The notes under the pieces were generated by a model. It ran no database searches. It saw nothing but the letters and a program-made list of their open reading frames with translations, and was not told where the DNA came from. This document shows positions 13,190-23,330 of a stretch of DNA of 64,000 nucleotides, piece after piece; the stretch's first letter is position 1; each line of letters starts with the position of its first letter. The DNA comes from Paracyclopina nana (Eukaryota > Arthropoda > Copepoda > Cyclopoida > Cyclopettidae). The translations under genes were made by a program, and so were the position numbers. The stretch lies in the NCBI GenBank assembly GCA_019096065.1, contig JAGUCH010000009.1:6210001-6274000 (forward strand), given 5' to 3'.

Positions 13190-13450
13190 AATGTTTTAAT
13201 GAATTGGTTTATCCTAGAGTCAACCACCTGAGGTTCGAGTCCCAGTCACGCCCTAACTTTTTTCCTAATTTCATAATCTGGCTTAAACAATGATGAAATA
13301 GCACTGTTATACCAACAATTTCATGAAGTTTCCATAGCTCAGTGGTTAGACCATTAGTTACTTAATCCATCTGTCTGAGGTTCAAATCTAGGTCGTGCCT
13401 GCAATTTTTCCTGAATTCTCTGGAATTTGATTTATAATAATAAAATTACT
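13190..13450 (+). mobile_element. tRNA-like SINE fragments (two partial copies)
   Basis: A B-box-like GGTTCGAGTCCCA occurs near 13230. A fuller unit near 13326-13400 has an A-box-like TAGCTCAGTGGTTAGA and a B-box-like GGTTCAAATCTAGG. These are followed by a TTTTTCCTAATTT-type tail and GGCTTAAACAATGATGAAAT. The cloverleaf is not intact, so tRNA-derived retroposons are more likely than tRNA genes. Similar sequence follows at 38226-38345. Confidence 0.55.
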
Positions 13451-14477
13451 TTATGCCCCCCAAATAAAAGTATTTAAGAACTGTGACAAAAAAAGAGTAA
13501 TCGGATATGTAAACTGAATTATTACACGCGGAAAACATTTAACAGTGTATGTTTTATAAAAATATTAAAAAACTTAGTTGTTGGCGGGAAAAGTGCATAA
13601 TTTGCGCTCAGAATTTTAGCGGCATCTGTCAAAGAGTCACAACTTTTATGGCGCTTTTGCATTTAGCTGCATTAAGCTCAAAGCAAACATGGGACGAATT
13701 TCACGCTTTTTCCCCACGTCGTTTTCACGAGCAAAAGGATGAATTGTTTCTCAACAGGATGAGATAATCCGAAAACGAAACGAATTTCCTCGATGAAGCG
13801 GAACGCACTTTTTAGGGCCGTTCCGCCTTGATCATGTGAACATGCGTAGCACTATATAAAAAATCTCGTCAAAAAGTCAGATGATGCGAAAAATCTTTAA
13901 AAAAAACTTTTTTGGCCGTTAACTTTTCATTAAATGGTTAAAAATCAATTATATACAAAAATCTCGTCAAAATGTCAGCTGATGCGAAAAATCATTAAAA
14001 ACTTTTTTGGCCGTTAACTTTTTAAAAAATGGTGAAAAATCAATTCGATTATAATAAATAATTCAACAGCTTTTTAAAACATATTAAATTAACTTATAAC
14101 GTATTTTAAGAGAAAAGTTAAAATGTTGATTTAAATCAGAGCGGATCTAATTATAGCATTTCCAATAATATTTTTTGTTTGCAGTACATGAACTGGGCAT
14201 TATCGGCTTAGATCCAAGATTTGCTTTACTTATAAAGGAATTTAAAGGTCAAATTGCAATTTCTAATCAGAAAATCCCCAGCTTTGGTGCTGGTGACAAT
14301 TAGTTGCTTTGCAGGTCTGCCGAAATGCCATAAATCACTTGATATACGTAGCATAAGCAGTTACACAAGTAATGAGAGCAAACTCGCGCGCGCGCGCGCG
14401 AAAGATGAGAGCAAACAACTTTTCCTTTATAGTAAAGTCTGACACGCAAAAAATCCCACCCTCCATTTTCAAGCTAA

Positions 14478-14850
14478 ATGATGCCTTATTTTATGGAAAA
14501 GATGCCTTATTTTAGGCAAAAGATGCCTCATTTTAGGCAAAAGATGACTCATTTTTGACAAAAGATGACTCATTTTTGACAAAAGATGACTCATTTTTGG
14601 CATAAAAGATGCCTAACTTTTGGCAAAAGATGACTCATTTTTGACAAAAGATGCCTCATTTTAGGCAGATGATGCCTCATTTTAGGCAGATGATGCCTCA
14701 TTTTTGGCAAAAGATGCCTCATTTTTGGCAAAAGATGCCTCATTTTTGGCAAAAGATGCCTCATTTTTGGCAAAAGATGCCTCATTTTTGGCAAAAGATG
14801 CCTCATTTTTGGCATAAAAGATGCCTCATTTTAGGCCTAAAAAACCGCTG
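14478..14850 (+). repeat. 21-bp minisatellite array, left of caudal-2
   Basis: About 17 units of AAAGATGCCTCATTTTTGGC and close variants run in tandem. The array ends in a junction block with AGGCCTAAAAAACCGCTGAA and CTTAACAAACTTG. The reverse complement of the same unit and the same junction block make up the array at 18700-19180, so the two arrays are in inverted orientation on either side of caudal-2. Confidence 0.9.
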
Positions 14851-14975
14851 AACTTAACAAACTTGCGTTAGTTTTTTTGTACTATATATAAGTTGGGTTT
14901 TAAATTCTTTTCTATTTTTTGTGAAGGCTAAGAATATATTTTTAAGCACACTCAGTTGTAATTATAGCATGGTTT

Positions 14976-17900
14976 TCAAGGCAAGTGAGCTGACATGACA
15001 TGAGGGAAAGAGAAGGGATGGTGCACCGAGCTGGCTGCAGCTGCTTGCAAAGTGGCAGCCACCTCCAATTTCTCCTTGTGGATTAACTCGTCTCGCTTCT
15101 TCATCTGCTTTCGCTCCTTGGCTCGTCGATTTTGAAACCAGATCTTGACCTGCGGAAGCAAAAATGTAAGGCCTCTTCCAGCTAATCCAACTCTTGCAAA
15201 GTGAGCACAAAGTCCAAGGAGGACACTTGAGATTTGGCCCAAAGCTGGAGGATTTTCGTATATTGTTTTTTATCGAGATAGACTCACTTGACGTTCTGAC
15301 AAACTCAGTCCTTGCGCTAACTCAGCTTTGCGACGTATCGTGATGTATCGGCTGTAGTGGAACTCCTTTTCCAGCTCTAGCCGCTGATGGTCGCTGTACA
15401 CCACCCTGTACTTGTCCTTGGTACGTGTGCGACCTGAAAGAATACGTGGCTTTAATTCAACATTTCAGGCTGGCATGCTCAAAGTTGTTTTTTATTGTCA
15501 TCTACTGATATCGCAACCTCCTCACTGCATAACAATTGGTACTAATAGCAATCATGCCACAATGAATTCATCATCTATGCATGTAATTTAATTATGTACA
15601 ATAGACATTGGATGATAGATACTATAGATACAGTAAGCATTGTGAAGTATTCTTATGAAGTGACAACGTCAGTAAATAGGAGTCGATACATAACCATGAC
15701 TTAGCCAAAATCTATGCATGGCCATGGATTACATTGTGGCATGGTTGATGTGAGTCTCAATTGTTATTGACTGAGGAGGTTGCGATGTCAGTAAATGAGA
15801 ATATTTTACAACCATGAGCATACCACGCTGAGATGTTGAGACGAAGCGGAGCTAATTAGACTTGACGGCTGTTTTTGAGTTAATGCCAAAACAAAAGGAA
15901 TAGAATCTACTGAAGCGGCGTTCATCTACAAATGACCAATTCATTAGAAAAAAATATGGAAAAATCAGCCAGCTTTGCAACAAAAGTCAAATGACATCGC
16001 ATCAATTTGGTTTCACTCTGCAAGCCTCAAATTGCTACTGGAAGGTGATGAGATTTTTTCATCGCAGTAATAATCTATGGACAAAAATTGTGACTTACTG
16101 TTAAACTTTTCGTCAGCAGCAAGTTTTCCAAATCTTCGATCTTGAAAGAGAAGAAAAAAGAGAAAGCATTAATTGGGGGCAGAAGAGACAAACAAAGAAG
16201 TAGGCTGCAAAACGTGCCACATAATGCTTTAATGAGCCTCTCCTCAGCCTCACTGAGTAATTAATTAATTTTCCCCCAGTTTGGAAGTGGACTCCATTCA
16301 GAGAAGAAGCAATGTGCAAATTGGGGCTGCTGCTCATAAGTGTTTTTGTGCAGTTTGCTTGCTCCCAATCAGCCACTGTGGCCAAGTTGCAGGTAATATC
16401 CTTTTTTTCATGTATTATGATAATGATAATTTTATCTAATTCCAAGTCCAATGGAGTTCGCATTGATCTGCCTGGATGGAGGCCACTGTTTGTCTCTGAA
16501 ATTGCCCAAAGGAAAAAGGTCCCTTTAGCTGCTTTTTTTGTCCATAGATGAATGTATTTCAAATGTATTTCTAGAAAGCCTATGTATTTCGCCCTGATGA
16601 AGAAGCTACTGGGGAAATCAGTGAAAGCCCCACACCAGTCAAAGAGGATGGCCCAATCAAATGCAGGTAATAATGATTTTTCTTGCGATGTTCACCTACA
16701 TTCGTGATATACTTTTCGACATCAAACAATTTAAAGAAATCAGCGCACTTTGTAAAAGAACTTAAGCGTCCACTCTCCAATTTGCGTTCAGTTTGCCAAA
16801 CTGAAATTGCTTTCAAGGCAAAAATGTTTCTTTTCCGTTACAGCCTGCTGATTCCGTACTTGTGCATGAATTGGGGCACGCATTACAACCATTATTACGG
16901 ATTCGGTAACGAGGTTCCGTCGACTGCGATGCGGATTTTCCGACGGGATCTGCTCGACGGATCCTATTTACGGAGAAAGCAGCTTGAAGATCACTTGCTA
17001 CATGTAGTAAACCGAATGAGCGAAATATTGCACGATTAAACCAACTAGCTGTTTTCTTTTTCAAGAGTTTCTAACATTGATGGTCACACCACGGCAAGAA
17101 TGGAATTTGAGGATTAAAATGCAATGTTTCGCTCATTTTAATCTCACTCAAGATGTAACGGCGACAATGAAGATCAACCACCATTTTACATACCTACTAC
17201 TATAATAACAATGATGAGCCCTACTCAGTAATTTTAAGGTGAAATACAATTTGGCAGAGCGTAAAGTTAACGACTAACAACACCTTTCAACCTGAGCAAA
17301 TCAGCGCACTTTTGGGGTAAACTCGAGTGACACTTTCACAATTTGCTTTCAGTTTCGCCAACTGAAAGCCGTTTCAAGACAAACAAGTTTCTTTTTACTC
17401 ACCCTCTTTCGAAGGACGACTTTGCAAGCTATTCGGCCTCTTCATCCACTCGTAGGGCGATCGGGCTGGTTGCGGCCTCACAATCAGATTTGAGGCCGGA
17501 ATGGGCGAGCCCTGCGATGAGGCCATTGGCGGGTGGCCGGGGCTGCCCGAGTTGGACAAATTGCCCTCGGCCAGCCCCGAGTCCGGAGACGGCCTTTTCA
17601 CTTCACGAGATTCGTTGTTGTTGAACACTTTGTACTCTGCTGCTGAGGGGCTGCTGCTGCTGCTGGTCGGCCTCACCCCATTCGAGGCCACATTTGAGGC
17701 TGCTGTCACAAAGTGGCCATGATCAATGGCCTCTGATCCACCAACACTGCCATGTCCCAGCTCATTGGACGGTATGAAACTGTTCATGTGGTGGTGAGGG
17801 TGAGGCTGGGGCCAGACGGCCTCAGAGGCCACTGCAGCCTCGTAGCCTCTGTAGAGGTTGGCCGAGTAGGCCGCAGCATGCCACGCCATCGTGGGATCCA

Positions 17901-18063
17901 TGCTGGAATACATTGAGCTGTAGTCTTGGTACGTATTTTGAGGCATGCCACCACCACCATTTGTGTAATTGTAGTTGTACGGCGAGCCCCTCGAGGCCGA
18001 TGATGGCCTCGCCGAGGCCGAAGCATGGCCTCCACTGGCCGCATTGCTGCCTGACGTGAACAT
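14976..18063 (-). CDS. cad: caudal-2: complete caudal/Cdx-class homeodomain transcription factor
   Basis: Three exons give 326 codons: 18063-17403, 15433-15288 and 15149-14976, joined in phase 1 and phase 0. The ATG at 18063 opens [10 protein letters not shown], then a Ser/Gly/Tyr/Ala-rich activation region. The YEWMKRP hexapeptide sits near residue 205, just before the homeodomain, as in caudal/Cdx proteins. The homeodomain starts [19 protein letters not shown] and ends in helix 3 [15 protein letters not shown], with the same Q44/V45 intron as caudal-1. The 57-residue last exon has a short alanine and histidine tail. Intron 1 (1,969 bp) contains an antisense gene at 16312-17039. The gene lies tail-to-tail with caudal-1 and between inverted minisatellite arrays. 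It probably controls posterior patterning and gut genes in the nucleus; that role is family knowledge. Confidence 0.95.
16312..17039 (+). CDS. Small secreted protein nested in caudal-2 intron 1 (unrecognised)
   Basis: Three exons, 16312-16392, 16575-16666 and 16844-17039, splice with good GT-AG sites in phases 0 and 2 to give 122 codons. The first exon encodes a clear signal peptide ([20 protein letters not shown]), with likely cleavage after the CS or SQS region. The mature part is about 100 residues. It includes a Tyr/His-rich segment ([13 protein letters not shown]) and a basic, probably helical carboxyl end finishing in MSEILHD. I do not recognise the family. The gene runs antisense inside the intron of caudal-2. 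Exon 3 begins 38 bp after a perfect 19-nt palindrome. Support comes from the signal peptide, the in-frame junctions and coding-like composition; no homology claim is made. Confidence 0.6.
16736..16835 (+). repeat. ~100-bp palindrome-centred repeat, copy A
   Basis: Shares AATCAGCGCACTTT, the central palindrome (perfect here, 16787-16805), and a 3' block TTTCAAGGCAAAAATGTTTC with the copy at 17297-17400 in the same orientation. An inverted, decayed copy lies at 18131-18230. This copy ends at the acceptor of the nested gene's third exon. Confidence 0.6.
17297..17400 (+). repeat. ~100-bp palindrome-centred repeat, copy B
   Basis: Direct copy of 16736-16835 with AATCAGCGCACTTTTGG, a degenerate palindrome TTCAGTTTCGCCAACTGAA and TTTCAAGACAAACAAGTTTC. 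It ends within three bases of the caudal-2 exon-1 donor (17403), so it supplies the first part of that intron on the minus strand. Confidence 0.6.
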
Positions 18064-18699
18064 CGCTGCAATTCAGCCTGGAACGAGAAAAAAGATTAAT
18101 AACTAATAATTTTGTTTTGGAGCTGACGTCAGGTGGGCAAACTGAAACCAAATTGTGCTCAAGACATTTGGATTTTCCGCAAAAGTCGCTCGATTTGTCA
18201 GCGTTGTTTCATGTCGAAAATGCCAAAATTATTTACCTACCTCGTCGTTCGTGTTTGCATGTAAAAAGTCGGCGGGCTATTGAGCCATTGAGTGTGCTGC
18301 GGGGCCGGTGGGCGATTGCAAGCGACTCGTCAGTTTTAATGCTTTTATTCTGGTGGGGTACGGCTATAAAAGCATTTTCATAGAGGGAGAGCGTTTTGTT
18401 CTTAGCGTCCCACATTGCATGTTCAGCGCCATCATCAAATAGCGAGCAAGGCCTGCCGTCAAGTCCACCAGCCTATTGGCCAATGACTCCTATACTTACT
18501 CCGCTTTTACCGCCCTGCCCGCATTAAATTCAAGTCTTCACTAATGTTCATCTAACAAATCTAACAAAAAATGACTCAATGGGCTTTCAGCTGCTGCAGA
18601 TAATCACATCGATTTCAAGTCTTCCAGTTTTTTTCAGCCAAAAACTTGAGGTTTGTGTCAAGGCTCGAATCAATGTAAGTATGTTAAATATAGCATTTT

Positions 18700-19180
18700 T
18701 TGAAGCCAAAAATGAGGTATACTTTGCCAAAAATGAGGCATCTTTTGCCAAAAATGAGGCATCTTTTGTCACAAAATGAGGCATCTTCTGCCAAAATGAG
18801 GCATCTGTTGTCAAAAAATGAGGCATTTTCCGCCAAAAAATGAGGCATCTTTTGCCAAAAAATGAGGAATCTTTTACCAAAAATGAGGAATCTTTTTATG
18901 CCAAAAATATTTGTACATAGGCTCAAATTAATTTATGTTTGTTAAATTCAGCGTTTTTTTAGGCCAAAAATGAGGCATCTTTTGCCAAAAATGAGGCATC
19001 TTTTTATGCCAAAAATATTTGTGCATAGGCTCAAATTAATTCAAGTTTGTTAAATGTAGCATTTTTTAAAAGCCAAAAATGAGGCATCTTTTGCCCAAAA
19101 TTAAGCATCTTTTAGGCCAAAAATGGGGCCTTTTTAATGCCAAAAATGAGGCATTGTTTATGCCAAAAATGAGGCATTTT
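18700..19180 (-). repeat. 21-bp minisatellite array with higher-order structure, right of caudal-2
   Basis: On the plus strand the units read GCCAAAAATGAGGCATCTTTT, the exact complement of the 14478 array. The array is divided by a ~50-bp spacer (CATAGGCTCAAATTAATT, then GTTTGTTAAAT and AGCATTTTT) that recurs near 18655, 18915 and 19025. This gives a higher-order repeat matching the junction block of the left array in inverted form. Confidence 0.9.
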
Positions 19181-20374
19181 TCATATATTTCTTTTTAGGT
19201 ATGATTTTTTAAAACCCTTTGAAAGCTTAATTGCTGTCTGCTTTGTAGTTTGGGTGGTTTTGAAAGCAGTAAAAGGTTTATTAGCTGCCATTGGATAATT
19301 CACAATAGGTTTCTTGAGGTTCAGTCAATTCGCACTTGGGCACAATTCCAGCAGAGAAAAAGAATCACCATTTCATTTTAGGCAACAGTATCGTAACGAG
19401 GACATCTACCGACTTTTTGAACAAACACTTGGGAGTTGAGCTCAAAATCGAGTTTCATTTTTAAAGGCAAGTAATTATTAAAGACGGTTACTTTAACTTT
19501 AATAGCCTGGATTTTAAGTTTCTTTTCATTGGCAAATATTTAAAACCCCTTATTTTTTATTTTTGAAATTATTTAACAGTTGCATGTTTTTTCATACTTC
19601 ATTTCGAGCTAATATTCGAGCTGCAAAAGCTTGGTACCTCAATTTTGTCTTGAACGGGCTCAGCTGAAACTCCCCGAAGTTGACCAAAATGGCCGCTAGG
19701 ATCGCCCTGCGTCAATGTTATTGTTATGACACTTTACATTGAAAGTGAATATAAGCTGAATATTTTGTAGCTAAATACAATTTTGCATGGTGGAATGTTT
19801 TTATGGGCAAAAAAGTGCGCGTTTACCAACTTCAAATTATTTCTACAGCCGATAGGTAAAAAGTAAATCTGATAAAAAATATAGTTTTATGGCACAAAAT
19901 CTCTCACAAGTGTTTTGCAACATTTTCTCAGTGAGAAACTCTGTTAAAAAAGCATATTTATCCGAAAACAGGCAAAGCAGTTTTAAAATTGGGTAATAAT
20001 GTCTTTAAGACCTTAGAAATGTTAATGGGTTTTATTACATAGATAAAGAAGTAAAATTGAAAGGTTGCGCGATTTTCTATGAAATTGTTGCGCGCGTGAA
20101 TTTATTTTCCGCTCGCGAGCAAAGTTGCGTGTTTTTTCCGCCAAATCGTAGCGCGCAAAAATTACGTAAACAAAGTGAGCAAATCGACCTTAAAAGTCAT
20201 TCATTTTAAAATTCTAAACACTTTTAACATAAATATAAAGTTTTGTCATATTTTCTGATCTTTTTTCACTTTTAAATGGACAAAATTAATTTCCTTTGTC
20301 AAAGTGAAAGCCCCACGAAGAAGAAAATTAGAAAGCCGCTGACGTAAACAAACATTTTACCATCAAAAAGTGAA
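19181..20374. other. Non-coding interval with dispersed repeat copy 2
   Basis: No gene is supported. A second copy of the ~300-bp dispersed repeat lies at about 19385-19735, with landmarks CAGTATCGTAACGAGGACAT, CTACCGACTTTTT, GCTCAAAATCGAGTTTCATT and GGCCGCTAGGATCGCCCT. The remaining sequence up to the phosphoesterase start is AT-rich and may include its promoter and 5' UTR, but no core promoter element stands out. Confidence 0.6.
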
Positions 20375-22496
20375 ATGAAGTCGGCTTTGGATCCCATCAC
20401 AGTGGACGAATTGTCCTCGAGACCAACCGAGGCCTGGGAAAGGCTGAAAAGTAGCCCGGGTCCATTGCAGCCTCAGGTCATGAGGTTCAAGGTCAAGCCT
20501 CCATCCACGCCGGTCACCGAGGACAAAGTCAGAATTGTTTGCATCAGTGATACTCACTCCTTGACTTCACACATCAAAAGGTATATTTTTTAAATGTCAT
20601 AATTTTTTTTTAAATTCTATATTATTTGAAGGCCGATCCCGGATGGAGACATTTTGGTTCATGCTGGAGATTTCACCAGATGTGGACATTTGCAAGAAGT
20701 GCGCGAATTCAACAATTGGCTCGGCATTCAGAGTCATAGGCACAAAATTGTCATTGCTGGCAACCACGAGTTGAGTTTTGATGCCAAGTTCCTGGAGCAG
20801 CAGCAAAAAAGAGGATCATCTTCCAAGGAAGGCTCACCATTTTCGCCACGAATGGTCTATGGCGGCCGTGGAGGAAATGATGCCCATTCTGCATTTTCAG
20901 TAGCAAGGTTGGCGGAAAAGGCTCATCCGGATTCCTTCACTCATTGCATCATTTTTCAGGTCTGCGAGCACAACCAAAATTCAAGACTGCAGCCTCCAAT
21001 TGGGCAATCTCAGCCTGGATGATCATTGGGCTGTGGCTGAGGAGAATGACGATGATGCCAAGGAACCTTCATCTGAGGACATGAGGAAAGAACTCACCAA
21101 TTGCATCTACCTCCAGGATTCAGGCGTGGAGTTGTTCGGGCTCAAATTCTATGGCACCCCCTGGCAGCCCAAATTTTGCAATTGGGCCTTTAACCTGTCC
21201 AGAGGAAAGGTACGGCATCATTGACCTAGTTAGGCATCATTGGAGGGATAAAGCGCTTTGACGCCTTTGATTGTTATGGCAATTGATCTTTGATTTTCCT
21301 TGCCCCGTAAAGAGATCATTGATATTTAGTGAGAGTGCGATAACAGGATTCATATGGGCATTGATTCGGGCCCTGGTTGCTCCTATTTATTAATCTAATT
21401 GAAACTCAGCCTTAATCGAGAGCAATTTTAAAATTGTAAATCCATTGATTTTTCTTGCTTTGCAAAGTAATCATCATTATTTTTCAAAAGAGTAAAAAAG
21501 TTGGGATGCCAGGTAGCTCAATGTTTAAAGATCTGAACTTAATTGATACGGTCATTGATTCAAGCCCTGGTTGCACCTAATTTTTAATCTAATTGAAACT
21601 CACGCCTACTTAAGTGCAATTTCAATATCATGCATCCATTACGTACTAATACATTGGTGGTTTTTTAAAATTCTATGGCACACCAAATTTAGCAATTGGG
21701 TCTTTAACCTGTCCAGAGGAAAGGTACGGCATCATTGAACTAGTTATGTGACACCAGAGGGATGAAGTTCTTTGCCGTCTTTAATTATCTGAACTATTGA
21801 TCTTTGATTTTCCTTGCTTCGTAAAGAGATCATTGATATTTTTTGTTTAATAGAGCGATAACATGTTTCGATACTTTGATATGAGCTCTGAGCTCATTTG
21901 ATAACCTCATTGATTCAAGCCCTGGTTGTACCTATTTATTAATCTAATTGAAACTCACCCTTAATCGAGAGCAATTTTAAAATTGTAAATCCATTGATTT
22001 TTCTTGCTTGGTAAAGAAATCATGGTTATTTTTCAACAGAGTGCAAAAAAGTTTGGATGACAAGTAGCTCAACATCAAGTTTGAATTCTTTCTGGAAATC
22101 ATAAATCCAGGATAAACACACTATTTGATTGTCTTAACGAAATACTACTTTCAATTACTCTTTCAAAAAAAAAACCATATATGTTAGGAGTGCCTGGACA
22201 AATGGGACATGATTCCGGATGACACTGACATCCTGATCACTCACACTCCTCCGGTTGGGTATGGTGACCAATGTGTGACTGGAGTCCGGGCTGGTGATGT
22301 CGAGTTGCTCAACACTGTGAGGCTGCGAGTGAGGCCGAAATACCACATTTATGGCCACATCCATGAAGGCTACGGTGTGAGATCCGATGGCAAGGTCATC
22401 TTCATCAACGCTTCCACATGCGACATCAATCATAGACCGACAAACAAGCCGATAGTTTTTGACATTCCCCTGCCCAAAGGATTCAGCAAAGACTGA
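20375..22496 (+). CDS. MPPED1/2-type metallophosphoesterase
   Basis: Four exons, 20375-20580, 20632-20907, 20960-21209 and 22188-22496, make 346 codons. Introns 1 and 2 are 51 and 52 nt and intron 3 is 978 nt. Calcineurin-like metal-binding motifs are in order: CISDTHS (D59, H61), GDILVHAGDF (D75, D82), IAGNHE (N113, H114), ITHTPP (H263) and YGHIHEGYG (H301, H303). The surrounding sequence (TNCIYLQDSGVELFG, VELLNTVRLRVRPK, INASTC) matches the MPPED1/MPPED2 phosphodiesterase family, which acts on cyclic nucleotides. The GHIH histidine is retained, so a full dinuclear metal site is predicted. A low-complexity insert near residues 125-165 makes it longer than vertebrate MPPED2. The donor at 20907 in that insert is the least certain junction. 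Confidence 0.93.
21141..22085 (+). repeat. Partial tandem duplication of exon 3 end plus intron 3
   Basis: The end of exon 3 and its donor (TTTAACCTGTCCAGAGGAAA then GGTACGGCATCATTGA) recur near 21700-21730 inside intron 3, followed by matching intron sequence (TTGATCTTTGATTTTCCTTG, AAAGAGATCATTGATATT, GATTCAAGCCCTGGTTG). The period is about 510-525 bp. The second copy's exon portion carries a deletion relative to the real exon, so it looks like a relic. tRNA-like SINE pieces (TAGCTCAATG, GATTCAAGCCC) are part of the unit. Confidence 0.75.
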
Positions 22497-22499
22497 CAG

Positions 22500-23330
22500 T
22501 GCAAATCATTGCTCATTTGTTTCAAACCCTTTATCAACATGAAGGTACATGATCTTGAGTCATTCCGCATCATTGTTTTCATTTGGATCATTATGATTAT
22601 GGATATCAAATGCTTGATGCCAGATGACGAGAGCACATTTTTGCTGAAAATGGAACTGATTTGTAACCAGATTACAAGCTTTGGTCGATTATTGACATTT
22701 GTTTCAATGAGAACTGTGTATTCGATACTGCTTTTAAATGCTCCATCATTATTGGTTTGACGCTCAGTATGTAATAATATGTAGTGATGTTAAGTAACAT
22801 TTATTCCTATTACCCGATTTGTAATTTGTTGAGATCTGACTTTTTTTAACGGTGCTCTGCACAAACACTTTTACAAAGACTGACCATGCAAATTATTGCT
22901 CATTTGTTTCAAACCCTTTATCAACATGAAGGTACATGATCTTGAGTCATTCCGCATCATTGTTTTCATATGGATCGTTATGATTATGGATATCGAATGC
23001 TTGATGCCAGATGACGAGAGCACATTTTTGCTGAAAATGGAACTGATTTGTAACCAGGTTACGAGCTTTGGTCGATTATTGACATTTGTTTACATGAGAA
23101 CTGTGTATTCGATGCTGCCTTTAAATGCTCCACCATTCATTGTTTTACACTCAGTATGTAAAAATATGTAGTGACATTCAGTAATATTTATTCCTATCGC
23201 CTTTTATTAAATTGTAGATAGCTGACTATTTTTGACGTTGCTCTGCACAAAGGCTTTTGCAAAGACAGACGATTCAAATTATTGTAGAGTTGCAATAAAC
23301 CTCTTCTCAACTTGAAGGTACATGCTTTTT
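22500..23330 (+). repeat. 387-bp tandem duplication in the phosphoesterase 3' region
   Basis: A block beginning near 22501 and containing TTGCTCATTTGTTTCAAACC and ATGAAGGTACATGATCTTGA recurs 387 bp later with only scattered changes. A third, truncated copy begins near 23265 (CAAATTATTGTAGAG, CTTGAAGGTACATG). An AATAAA hexamer at about 23290 in the third copy could serve as a poly(A) signal. Open frames of 83-91 codons in the first two copies are not supported as genes. Confidence 0.8.

Larger units (their letters stand above)
5800..14470. other. Gene-free repeat-rich interval between the caudal genes
   Basis: I found no supported protein-coding gene in these ~8.7 kb. The interval holds a CAG microsatellite near 6053-6076, alternating CG runs near 7085-7150 and 14385-14400, several MITE-like elements with GTTCATCTAC-type ends, a foldback at 10440-11585, an AATTTGG minisatellite near 12100-12730, short hairpin repeats and tRNA-like SINE pieces. 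Apparent open frames such as the 129-codon frame at 12055-12444 are translations of the minisatellite. Confidence 0.65.

Noticed and set aside
13326..13400. Possible tRNA gene with A- and B-box-like motifs
   Set aside because: No intact acceptor stem or cloverleaf could be drawn. Similar sequence recurs with a shared tail, which fits a SINE.
14591..14851. Repetitive frames on both strands over the minisatellite left of caudal-2
   Set aside because: The 21-bp unit is divisible by three, so repeat peptides appear on both strands. There is no start context, splice partner or conserved domain.
17784..18151. Alternative minus-strand frames of 95 and 109 codons over caudal-2 exon 1
   Set aside because: They are out-of-frame readings of the GC-rich exon that encodes the Ser/Gly/Tyr-rich caudal amino terminus.
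14478..19180. Regularly spaced repeats considered as a CRISPR array
   Set aside because: Units are head-to-tail without unique spacers of constant size, and the locus is eukaryotic.
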